The notes under the pieces were generated by a model that searched no databases, was not told the DNA's origin, and saw only the letters and a list, made by a program, of their open reading frames with translations. From Pseudomonas sp. Bc-h (lineage in GTDB: Bacteria; Pseudomonadota; Gammaproteobacteria; Pseudomonadales; Pseudomonadaceae), in assembly GCF_002080045.1 (NCBI RefSeq), contig NZ_MUIN01000002.1:125251-189250 (forward strand): 64,000 nt of DNA, written 5' to 3'. The position numbers and the translations under genes are program-made. Below are positions 34,415 through 42,239 of the stretch, piece by piece (within the stretch, counting starts at the first letter, position 1; each line of letters begins with the position of its first letter).

Positions 34415-35125
34415 ATGGCAAGACACAGACCGGCAAGCGAGGGGGGGTATCAGCGTGGTGAAGAGACCCGTGCTGCCATTCTCCTGGCCGCCGTCGCAGT
34501 GTTCGGAGAACGTGGGTACGAGGGAGCCTCCACCCGTGACATCGCCAAGGCTGCCGGGGTCAACGCGCCTTCCATTCAGTACTACTTCGATAGCAAGGAA
34601 GGCGTGTATCTCCAGTGCGTCGAGCATCTGATTACGCTGCTCTGGCAGAAGATGGGCGCGGCAGTTGACGCCGCCGAACGTGCGGTTGGCGACGGTACCT
34701 CGAGCGATCAGATGTTGATCGAGGGCGCTATCGGGATTCTGGGAGCGGTGCTCTCGACAACTAAAGACACTACACAGATTAGGGCGTGGCGCATTTTTTT
34801 CGATCGTCAGCAGGCGGGTTTGTGTCCTCCAAGCGCCACCGTGATTTTTGAGCGGAAATTCAAAGCCCGCATCGATTCCGTCATGCGGCTTCTAATTGCT
34901 CGTCTGTCTGGATTCGAGGTTGGAGACGAGCGCACGATCCTTCATTCCACGGCGTTGTTCACTCAAGGGTTAGCGTTTCGTGCTCACAAATCACGGCTGT
35001 TGTCAGCGCTGAACTGGAAAGAAGTCGATCATAAGGAAATGGAATTGATCAGAAGCATCGTGCTTACTCAGGCCCGATTTACGCTGGAAGGGCTGGCCCG
35101 ACAGAGTTTATCCCCGCCGCATTAA
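34415..35125 (+). CDS. TetR-family regulator with CerR-type C-terminal domain
   Basis: A 236-aa repressor-type protein. The N-terminal helix-turn-helix is complete (TRAAILLAAVAVFGERGYEG, STRDIAKAAGVNAPSIQYYF, DSKEGVY). The C-terminal ligand domain resembles the CerR/DUF1956 group. GGAG precedes the ATG. It stands 240 bp ahead of and in the same direction as the CoA-transferase operon, with a shared sequence element in both promoters, so it most likely controls that operon and itself. Confidence 0.9.
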   Translation: MARHRPASEGGYQRGEETRAAILLAAVAVFGERGYEGASTRDIAKAAGVNAPSIQYYFDSKEGVYLQCVEHLITLLWQKMGAAVDAAERAVGDGTSSDQMLIEGAIGILGAVLSTTKDTTQIRAWRIFFDRQQAGLCPPSATVIFERKFKARIDSVMRLLIARLSGFEVGDERTILHSTALFTQGLAFRAHKSRLLSALNWKEVDHKEMELIRSIVLTQARFTLEGLARQSLSPPH

Positions 35126-35228
35126 ATTGCCCCTGTCAATCTATGCGTCGCGTCTTCGGAATGCCCTTTGAACGAATGCTCTGGGCGTGATTCAGGCTTC
35201 CCTTTGTATACATGCCTTTCCTATACCG

Positions 35229-35239
35229 GGCATATTCAT
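35229..35239 (+). promoter_or_regulatory. GGCATATTCAT element shared with the TetR promoter
   Basis: The same 11-mer occurs at 34381-34391 in the TetR operator. Here it is part of a wider dyad, ATGCC at about 35213 and GGCAT at 35229, 130-155 bp ahead of the CoA-transferase start. Candidate second binding site of the same regulator. Confidence 0.4.
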
Positions 35240-35368
35240 GTGGTTTATTTCCTATTGAGAACCCTATTCCTACAGTGGAATCGTGCTATTCCTGAATCCC
35301 ATTGAGGCGCTCGCCACTCCGAGGCGGAGACGGGCCTCGCAGCGGAATCAAGGTTCGGGTACGAAAAG

Positions 35369-37588
35369 ATGAGAAATGGAGTACTGGATTCGTTACGCGT
35401 GATCGAGTTTTGCGAGGGCATCGCCGGTTCAGCGGCGGGGCTGCAACTCAGCGAAGCCGGTGCCGAGGTGATCAAGGTCGAACTGGCCGCGCGACCGTTC
35501 AGGCGTAAGGGCGCTCTGTTTTCCGTGCTCGACCGTGGCAAGCGCAAGGTATCGCTTTCGTCGTTCGAAGAGTTGTTGACGCTGTTGAACGGCGCAGATG
35601 TGTTCATTCACGAACTCACCCCCGCGCAGGCGAGCGCAAACGGGGTTGATGATGACTCGTTGAGGCGGCTGTTTCCGTCGCTGGTTGTCTCGGCGATTGG
35701 CGGCTGGCCACAGCGTCATGCACTGGCCGAGGCGGTGCCGAGGGAGACATTGGTGCTGGCGCGTCTGGGCTTGCTTGATGAGCAGCCGGGGCACCGCACC
35801 GGCCCAGTGTTCGTGCGCATGCCCTATGCGAATTGGATCGCCTGCTGGTTATGCGTGGTCGGCGTCATGGCGCGGCTGATTGCGCGGGACCGGGATGGCC
35901 GTGGCGGTGCCGCTCATACCAGCCTTGCGCAGGCGGCTCTGGTTCCCATGAGCATGCACTGGTCCAGAGCCGAGAGCCCAACGCCGGTTTTTGCCAAGGG
36001 ACTGGACAAGCACATTCCCATTCCGTTGCATCGCTGCAGTGATGGGCGCTGGCTGCATGTGCATTACTCGCCGGACAAGGCGCCGCTGATGGCGCAGGCG
36101 CTTGAGCGGTTGGGCCCCGATGAAGTGACGAGACTCAATGCAGCCTGCCCGGAGAGTCACGTAGCGCCCAACTTCGGCGCCAACCGGAACATTTTTGCCA
36201 CGCGCCCGGCTCAAGAATGGGTGGAGCACCTATGGCAGTCGGATGTGGCGGCGCAGATCGCCGCACCCTTTGGCGCCATTTATTTCGACGAGCAGGCAAA
36301 GGCTAACGGCTACGTCGTGCAAGTCGACGATCCGCTGCTGGGCAATACTCTGCAGCCCGGACCTTGTTATTCGGTGGAACCGGCTGCGAGGTTGCGCGGG
36401 CCGCTGAGTATTCAGAGCGAAGATATCGCCAGTATCGAAGTTCGTTCGCCGAAGCCCGCCGTGGCCGACACGCCCCCTTGTGATCTACCGCCGCTGCAAG
36501 GCCTGAAAGTGCTGGATCTGGGCGCCTATCTCGCCGGGCCGTTCGCCTGCATGCTGTTGGCCGATCTGGGCGCGGATGTGATCAAGGTCGAGCCCCCGAG
36601 CGGCGATGCCATGCGCCGCCTGGAGCGGACGTTCAGCGGCACCCAGCGCGGCAAGCGCGGCGTTGCAATGAAGCTCGGCGATCCAGCGACCCAGCCAGTG
36701 GTCGAGGCGCTGGTGCGCTGGGCCGATGTCGTCCATCACAACATGCGCCTGCCTGCCGCACACAAGCTCAAGATCGATTACGAACATCTCAAGGCGCTGA
36801 ATCCGACACTTCTCTACTGCCACGTCAGCGCCTACGGCCCCCAAGGACCTCGTGCGGACTGGCCGGGTTTCGACCAACTCATGCAAGCGTCCACCGGTTG
36901 GGAAACCGCCCAGGGAGGCGAGGGTAATCCACCCCAGTGGCTGCGTTTCGGGGTCGGCGATTTCTTTGCAGGTCTTTCATCGCTGTACGCGCTTTTGCTG
37001 GGGGTGTATGCCCGCAACCGTACAGGAAGAGGGCAGATGGTCGCCTCTTCGCTGTTGGGCGCGACGCTGTTGACGATGGCCGAAGCCGTGGCGCTGGACG
37101 ACGGTTCTATCAGCGCAGTGGAGGTGCTGGACAGCGCGCAGGCCGGGGTGAGCGTGACACATCGCCTCTATTTGTGTGGCGATAACGCCTGGCTGGCAGT
37201 GGCGGCACTAGAAGACGACGAGGCTCAGCGTTTGCTGACGTTGTTGGGCGCCAACCCCGGTGTCTGGTTTCTGACCCGTACGCGTAACCAGGCGATCACT
37301 CAACTCAAGCGCCACGGCATTGCGGTCGAAGCCGTGCGTGAAGCGCAACTGGATGCCTTCCTCGATGACCCGTTGAACGCAGCTGCTGGCCTGCACGCCC
37401 ATTATCCGCATCCCGTCTATGGGCACCTGCAGCAGGTCGGTGCGTTCTGGGACTTCGCCGACATGCCACTGGCGCTCGATCGCGCGCCGCCAGCGCTGGG
37501 TCAGCACAGTCGCGAGGTACTGATGCAAATGGGATTTCACGACGTCCAGCAGCAGCGTCTGATCGACGCCGGGTTGTTGCGCGTATGA
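35369..37588 (+). CDS. Double-domain class III CoA-transferase (CaiB/BaiF) homologue
   Basis: A 739-aa protein with two tandem CaiB/BaiF domains (about 1-355 and 375-739). The second half opens with the family signature LKVLDLGAYLAGPFACMLLA, DLGADVIKVEPPSG. The first half is more divergent (LRVIEFCEGIAGSAAGLQLS, EAGAEVIKVE). Class III enzymes use an Asp, in a VDVSLLDA-type motif, to form an acyl-anhydride. Here the aligned positions are His183 (AAHTSLAQA) and Ala559 (MVASSLLGA), so neither half seems to have the nucleophile. It may be an inactive or differently working homologue, or work as a CoA-binding partner. It heads an operon with the SDR, ACAD, kinase and second SDR. Confidence 0.88.
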   Translation: MRNGVLDSLRVIEFCEGIAGSAAGLQLSEAGAEVIKVELAARPFRRKGALFSVLDRGKRKVSLSSFEELLTLLNGADVFIHELTPAQASANGVDDDSLRRLFPSLVVSAIGGWPQRHALAEAVPRETLVLARLGLLDEQPGHRTGPVFVRMPYANWIACWLCVVGVMARLIARDRDGRGGAAHTSLAQAALVPMSMHWSRAESPTPVFAKGLDKHIPIPLHRCSDGRWLHVHYSPDKAPLMAQALERLGPDEVTRLNAACPESHVAPNFGANRNIFATRPAQEWVEHLWQSDVAAQIAAPFGAIYFDEQAKANGYVVQVDDPLLGNTLQPGPCYSVEPAARLRGPLSIQSEDIASIEVRSPKPAVADTPPCDLPPLQGLKVLDLGAYLAGPFACMLLADLGADVIKVEPPSGDAMRRLERTFSGTQRGKRGVAMKLGDPATQPVVEALVRWADVVHHNMRLPAAHKLKIDYEHLKALNPTLLYCHVSAYGPQGPRADWPGFDQLMQASTGWETAQGGEGNPPQWLRFGVGDFFAGLSSLYALLLGVYARNRTGRGQMVASSLLGATLLTMAEAVALDDGSISAVEVLDSAQAGVSVTHRLYLCGDNAWLAVAALEDDEAQRLLTLLGANPGVWFLTRTRNQAITQLKRHGIAVEAVREAQLDAFLDDPLNAAAGLHAHYPHPVYGHLQQVGAFWDFADMPLALDRAPPALGQHSREVLMQMGFHDVQQQRLIDAGLLRV

Positions 37589-37620
37589 ACACCGAGCGGG
37601 TCATCGAGAGGAAAAACATC

Positions 37621-38358
37621 ATGGGGGAACTGGATTTCAGCGGCAGGACTGTGCTGGTCATCGGCGGCTCCAGCGGTATTGGCAATGGCATCGCCCGCAG
37701 CTTTCTTGAGCGGGGTGCCCAGGTCCATGTGTGGGGCACACGTGGCTGCGCAGCCGACTATGCCACTTCCCAGGACTCCGATCTCGAGGGGTTGCATTAC
37801 CACCAGGTCGACGTGGCTCAGGCTTCGCAGATCGATGCCGCACCCGTGCCGTTCGAACGGCTGGATGTGCTGGTTCAGGCGCAGGGCACGGTGCTGTACG
37901 ACCGGCAGGAGTTCGAGCCCGAAGGCTTTCGCCGGGTACTCGACGTCAACCTCACCAGCCTGATGATCTGCGCGCAAAAATTTCATGCGCACCTCAAGGC
38001 AGCCAGGGGAGCAATGATCGTTATCAGTTCCGCGGCGGCTTTTCATTCCACGCGCGGCAATCCGGCCTACAACGCCTCAAAGACCGGAGCGTTCGGGCTG
38101 ACCCGAACCCTGGGCGAGGGATGGGCACGCGATGGCATCCGGGTCAACGGTATAGCGCCGGGCCTGGTGGAGACCAAGCTGACGCGAATCACCACCGACA
38201 ACCCCAAACGCCTTGAAGGCGCACTTCGCGCCATTCCGCTGGGGCGTCTTGGAACTCCGCAGGACATGGCCAATGTCGCGCTCTTTCTCGCATCGCCCTT
38301 GGCCGGTTACATGCTCGGCCAGACGTTGCTGGTCGACGGCGGAATGCTGCTGGCTTGA
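37621..38358 (+). CDS. SDR family oxidoreductase
   Basis: A 245-aa classical short-chain dehydrogenase. Cofactor motif GGSSGIGNGIA near residue 16; the catalytic residues Ser, Tyr and Lys lie in ISSAAAFHSTRGNPAYNASK; the C-terminus GYMLGQTLLVDGGM is typical. I chose the ATG at 37621 because AGAGGA lies before it; an in-frame ATG at 37585 overlaps the CoA-transferase stop. Probably oxidises a hydroxy group on a pathway intermediate; substrate unknown. Confidence 0.92.
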   Translation: MGELDFSGRTVLVIGGSSGIGNGIARSFLERGAQVHVWGTRGCAADYATSQDSDLEGLHYHQVDVAQASQIDAAPVPFERLDVLVQAQGTVLYDRQEFEPEGFRRVLDVNLTSLMICAQKFHAHLKAARGAMIVISSAAAFHSTRGNPAYNASKTGAFGLTRTLGEGWARDGIRVNGIAPGLVETKLTRITTDNPKRLEGALRAIPLGRLGTPQDMANVALFLASPLAGYMLGQTLLVDGGMLLA

Positions 38359-38388
38359 CTCACGGCTGCGAACAGACAAGGAGGGCCC

Positions 38389-39690
38389 ATGGCCTGGGAT
38401 TTTGAAACCGACGCCGATTTTCAGGCAGAACTGGACTGGATCGACCACTTCGTTCGCGAGGAAGTCGAGCCCCTGGAACATTTATTGGGCAGCCCTTGGA
38501 ATATCCACGATCCGCTGTTCAAGCGGCTGGTTCCTCCTCTCCAGGAGCAGGTACGCGAACGTCGCCTGTGGGCCTGTCATCTGGGGCCTGAACTGGGAGG
38601 GGCTGGCTACGGGCAGGTTCGCCTGGCATTGATCAACGAGATTCTCGGACGCGCATTGTTCGCGCCCATTGTGTTCGGCTGTCAGGCACCGGATTCCGGC
38701 AATGGCGAGATTCTCGCGCATTTCGGCAGTGCCGAACAGAAACGCCGCTATCTGCAACCGCTACTCGATGGCTCGATCGTCTCCTGTTTCGCCATGACCG
38801 AACCGCAGGGAGGCGCGGACCCGAATGTCTTCACTACGCGAGCCACCCGTGAGGGAGATCAATGGGTGCTCAACGGTGAAAAGTGGTTCGCATCCAATGC
38901 GCGTTACGCCGCTTTTCTGATCGTCATGGCCGTCACCGATCCCGAACTCGGCGCCCACGGTGGAATGTCGATGTTCATCGTGCCAGCCGATACGCCGGGA
39001 CTGATCATCGAGCGCAACGTGGGTATCGCCGACGACCCACAGGCGACCCATGCCTACCTGAAATTCGACGATGTGCGGCTTTCTGCCAACAGCATGCTCG
39101 GTGAGCCAGGCCAGGCCTTTGTGGTGGCGCAGGTCAGACTGGGTGGCGGCCGCGTGCACCATGCGATGCGCGTGATCGGCCAGGCCCAAAAAGCGCTCGA
39201 TGCCATGTGTCAGCGGGCCTTGTCGCGCAGCACGCAGGGCAGCCGGCTGGCAGACAAGCAAATGGTCCAGGAGAAAATCGCCGATTCCTGGATTGAGCTT
39301 GAACAATTTCGCCTGTTGGTCATGCGTACCGCATGGCGTATCGACAAGTATCAGGATTACCTCAAGGTCCGCAAAGACATTGCCGCCGTCAAAGCCGCGA
39401 TGCCCAAGGTCCTGCACGACATCGCCGCACGGGCGTTGCAGGTCCATGGATGCCTTGGGGTGAGCGACGAGATGCCTTTCGCCGGGTTGATCATTCGCTC
39501 CTTTCAAATGGGCCTGGCGGATGGCCCGACCGAGGTGCACAAAATTACCCTGGCAAAGCAGCTGCTACGCGACTACAGCCCCGAAACCGAGATGTTTCCA
39601 GCCTGTCACCGGCCTACTGCGGCCCGTGCCGCGCGCGCGAAATTTCACGAGGTGTTGCAGCCCCTGTCACGTGCGGAAGGTGATGCATGA
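38389..39690 (+). CDS. Acyl-CoA dehydrogenase, ACAD10/11-like
   Basis: A 433-aa FAD-dependent acyl-CoA dehydrogenase-fold enzyme. N-terminal helices are followed by the FAD-binding segment CFAMTEPQGGADPNVFTTRA and GEKWFASNARYA. Near the C-terminus is LADGPTEVHKITLAK, where Asp378 takes the place of the catalytic Glu of medium-chain enzymes. The DGPxEVH form is characteristic of the ACAD10/ACAD11 branch, whose members (with LvaC of P. putida) remove a phosphate from 4-phosphoacyl-CoA to give an enoyl-CoA. The start has GGAGGG. The stop overlaps the kinase start by 4 bases, as expected of an ACAD-kinase pair. Confidence 0.9.
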   Translation: MAWDFETDADFQAELDWIDHFVREEVEPLEHLLGSPWNIHDPLFKRLVPPLQEQVRERRLWACHLGPELGGAGYGQVRLALINEILGRALFAPIVFGCQAPDSGNGEILAHFGSAEQKRRYLQPLLDGSIVSCFAMTEPQGGADPNVFTTRATREGDQWVLNGEKWFASNARYAAFLIVMAVTDPELGAHGGMSMFIVPADTPGLIIERNVGIADDPQATHAYLKFDDVRLSANSMLGEPGQAFVVAQVRLGGGRVHHAMRVIGQAQKALDAMCQRALSRSTQGSRLADKQMVQEKIADSWIELEQFRLLVMRTAWRIDKYQDYLKVRKDIAAVKAAMPKVLHDIAARALQVHGCLGVSDEMPFAGLIIRSFQMGLADGPTEVHKITLAKQLLRDYSPETEMFPACHRPTAARAARAKFHEVLQPLSRAEGDA

Positions 39691-40739
39691 CCGGCACTGG
39701 CTGGGAGGCACTGGTCGATATCAACCGACTGGCTGGCTGGATGGATCGGCAAGGGTTGGGTAGCGGGGCGATCGAACACCCTCGGCGCCTGACCGGAGGC
39801 ACCCAGAACCTGTTGCTGCACTTTTTGCGCGAGGGACGGGAATACGTGCTGCGCCGCCCGCCAATGCATCCCCGTCAGGACGGCAGCAAGACGATTGCAC
39901 GCGAAGCGCGGGTGCTCGCCGCTCTGGCCGGCACGTCGGTGCCCCATGCGGGATTGATCGCTGCCTGTGACGACGTTTCGGTTCTGGGGGCCGGCTTTTA
40001 TCTCATGGAGCCTGTCGCGGGCTTCAATGCGTCTGCTGGGATGCCCGCGCTGCATGCCAACGACCCCGGCATTCGTCGACAAATGGGTTTTGCCATGGTT
40101 GACGCGTTGCTTAGACTGGGCGCGGTCGACTACCGGCAGGTGGGGCTCGATGGTTTCGGCAAACCCGAAGGCTTTCTGCAGCGTCAGGTTGAGCGCTGGT
40201 TGTCGCAACTGCAGGGCTATCAGGATTACCAAGGCTGGCCCGGAACCGAAGGTCTGCCGGGGCTGAACATCATCGCCCAATGGCTGGAACAGCACTGTCC
40301 GGCGCAGTTTGCTCCGGGAATCCTGCATGGCGACTATCACCTCAACAACGTGATGTTCAGCGATACCACCGCCCAAGTCGTTGCAATTGTCGATTGGGAA
40401 CTGGCGACCATCGGCGATCCGTTGCTGGACCTCGGCTGGCTGCTGGTCACCTGGCCTGGCGCAGATGGGCGGGGGGCGGGAACCATTCATGTACAGCCAT
40501 GGGAAGGCTTTGCCACTGCGCAAGAGTTGGTCGAGCGCTATCGCATCGGCACTGCACGCAACCTGGACAACCTGGACTGGTACATCGTGCTCGCCGGTTT
40601 CAAGCTCGGTATCTTGCTCGAAGGCAGTTATGCGCGGGCCTCTGCCGGGAAATCCACAATGGACACCGCATTGACCCATCACGCCAGCGCCGTGCGCCTT
40701 TTCGAACAGGCCCGGATGCGCATCGCGAAGGAATCATGA
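39687..40739 (+). CDS. Aminoglycoside-phosphotransferase-fold kinase, ACAD10/LvaA-like
   Basis: A 350-aa APH-family kinase. It has the nucleotide-binding start (LTGGTQNLLLHFLREGREYV, LRRPP), the Brenner motif HGDYHLNNVMF with catalytic Asp, and the metal-binding IVDWELATIGDPLLDLGW, the form seen in ACAD10 and LvaA. Relatives phosphorylate the 4-hydroxy group of acyl-CoAs. The ATG overlaps the stop of the ACAD10/11-like dehydrogenase (ATGA). Together I infer conversion of a 4-hydroxyacyl-CoA to an enoyl-CoA. Confidence 0.9.
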   Translation: MTGTGWEALVDINRLAGWMDRQGLGSGAIEHPRRLTGGTQNLLLHFLREGREYVLRRPPMHPRQDGSKTIAREARVLAALAGTSVPHAGLIAACDDVSVLGAGFYLMEPVAGFNASAGMPALHANDPGIRRQMGFAMVDALLRLGAVDYRQVGLDGFGKPEGFLQRQVERWLSQLQGYQDYQGWPGTEGLPGLNIIAQWLEQHCPAQFAPGILHGDYHLNNVMFSDTTAQVVAIVDWELATIGDPLLDLGWLLVTWPGADGRGAGTIHVQPWEGFATAQELVERYRIGTARNLDNLDWYIVLAGFKLGILLEGSYARASAGKSTMDTALTHHASAVRLFEQARMRIAKES

Positions 40740-40762
40740 AGGCTTTGACCGGAGGCAGGTAA

Positions 40763-41533
40763 ATGGCAACTGACAGGCAACTCGTCGGCAAGAAAATCAT
40801 CGTCACCGGCGGTGCACGGGGTATCGGCGCAGCGGTGGTCAGCGCCTATGTGGAGCAGGGGGCTCACGTCATCAGCCTGGACATTGGTAACCGCATCGAC
40901 GTCGAGGACGAGCAAGGGCCGGGATGGGCTTTTCACCGTCATTGCGATATCGCCCAAAGCCGGTCGGTCGACGAGGCGTTTGCCTGGGCTGCCGAGCGAC
41001 TGGGCGGTCTGGACGTGCTCGTGCATGCAGCCGGCATTGCACCGAACGCCATGGCGCAGGATATCGAACTGGATCAGTGGGAGCAGGTGTTCGCGGTGAA
41101 TGCCAGGGGTACGTTCCTGACCAATCGGGCAGCGCACGCGCTGATGAAAGAATCGGGCGGCCGCATCATCAATTTCGCCTCTGCCGCCGGTGTCATCGGT
41201 CAGCCGGGGAAGGCGCACTACGCCGCGAGCAAAGGTGCCGTGCTGGCCTGGACTCGGACCGTTGCCCGTGAGTGGGGGCCGCTGGGCATTACCGTAAATG
41301 CCATTGCCCCGGCCATGTGGACACCCATGTACGACGCTACGAGAGCGAGCATGAACCCGGAGCAGCTTCAGCATCACGACGCCTTCATGGCAACGCACAT
41401 TCCTCTGGGTGGGCGGCTCGGTGATGCGCGTAAGGACCTTGCGCCCATGCTGGTGTTTCTCGCGGGCGACGGATCACGTTTCATCACCGGGCAAACCCTG
41501 CCCGTGGACGGCGGTATGCTAATGCTGAGCTGA
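40763..41533 (+). CDS. SDR family oxidoreductase
   Basis: A 256-aa classical SDR. TGGARGIGAAVVSAYVEQGA is the cofactor site; the catalytic segment is INFASAAGVIGQPGKAHYAASK with Ser, Tyr and Lys; the C-terminus is GSRFITGQTLPVDGGMLM. GGAGG lies ahead of the ATG. The end overlaps the convergent TetR gene by 15 bases. By position it could act like LvaD, the SDR of the levulinate pathway, but sequence alone does not show the substrate. Confidence 0.92.
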   Translation: MATDRQLVGKKIIVTGGARGIGAAVVSAYVEQGAHVISLDIGNRIDVEDEQGPGWAFHRHCDIAQSRSVDEAFAWAAERLGGLDVLVHAAGIAPNAMAQDIELDQWEQVFAVNARGTFLTNRAAHALMKESGGRIINFASAAGVIGQPGKAHYAASKGAVLAWTRTVAREWGPLGITVNAIAPAMWTPMYDATRASMNPEQLQHHDAFMATHIPLGGRLGDARKDLAPMLVFLAGDGSRFITGQTLPVDGGMLMLS

Positions 41534-42163
41534 GTCTGCGAAGGGTTCGACCGATGTGGGCAGCAGCACACCGTGGATCATCTTGGTGTGCAATCCCACG
41601 GTGGCGGTCAGGGAAGGGGTGTGGCCGGGGCTGTGCCAGCTGCTGATCTCGTTGAGCATCGCCAGCATGCACGGGACCATTGTCTTGATGGGCACTTTCA
41701 TGAAGCGCTCCTGGTCCATGCCAGCCTGCAGGATAGCGCCGAGGCGCTCGGCGGTTTCATCGCGCAAGGCTTGAACACTTTTCTGCTGGCAGGCCGTCAG
41801 GCAGCGGTACTCCAGACGCGCGAGCAACCAGCGTTGGCGATGTTCGACGGTGAACGCGACGTGGCTCTTGATGAACGCGTTCAGCGCCTTGAGCGGGTCA
41901 CACAGGATCAGCAGCTTTCCTGGCAGGACCTGCAGCATGTTGGTCTCATACTCCTCGATCAACTCGAAAAGCAGCGCAGCCTTGCTCTCGATGTGGTTAT
42001 AAAGCGAGCCCGCCTGCATGCCGACAGCGGTCGCCAGCTGACGAAGGCTGACAGACTGAAACCCGTACTCGACGAACAACTGCAGGGCTGTGGTGCGGAT
42101 CTGTTCGTGGGGCGAAAGTGGCGCATCGGTTGGCATCACGTCTTGCGTTGCGAGAGCCTGCAT
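41519..42163 (-). CDS. TetR-family regulator
   Basis: A 214-aa regulator with an N-terminal helix-turn-helix (IRTTALQLFVEYGFQSVSLR, QLATAVGMQAGSLYNHIESK) and a FadR/KstR2-like all-helical C-terminal domain. I chose the ATG at 42163 because GAGGTG precedes it; a GTG at 42205 would add 14 residues without a better site. It lies downstream of the large ferredoxin oxidoreductase gene in the same direction (34 bp apart) and converges on the SDR operon. Confidence 0.88.
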   Translation of the reverse strand: MQALATQDVMPTDAPLSPHEQIRTTALQLFVEYGFQSVSLRQLATAVGMQAGSLYNHIESKAALLFELIEEYETNMLQVLPGKLLILCDPLKALNAFIKSHVAFTVEHRQRWLLARLEYRCLTACQQKSVQALRDETAERLGAILQAGMDQERFMKVPIKTMVPCMLAMLNEISSWHSPGHTPSLTATVGLHTKMIHGVLLPTSVEPFADSAQH

Positions 42164-42239
42164 GAATTGCACCTCGGAAAAGAACTGTGGACTGTGAATA
42201 GACACCAGACGGCCTGCTGACCGCCTGGCGCAGCTTGGC

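Noticed and set aside
39645-40682. 345-aa minus-strand frame
   Set aside because: Antisense to the kinase gene, which has clear catalytic motifs.
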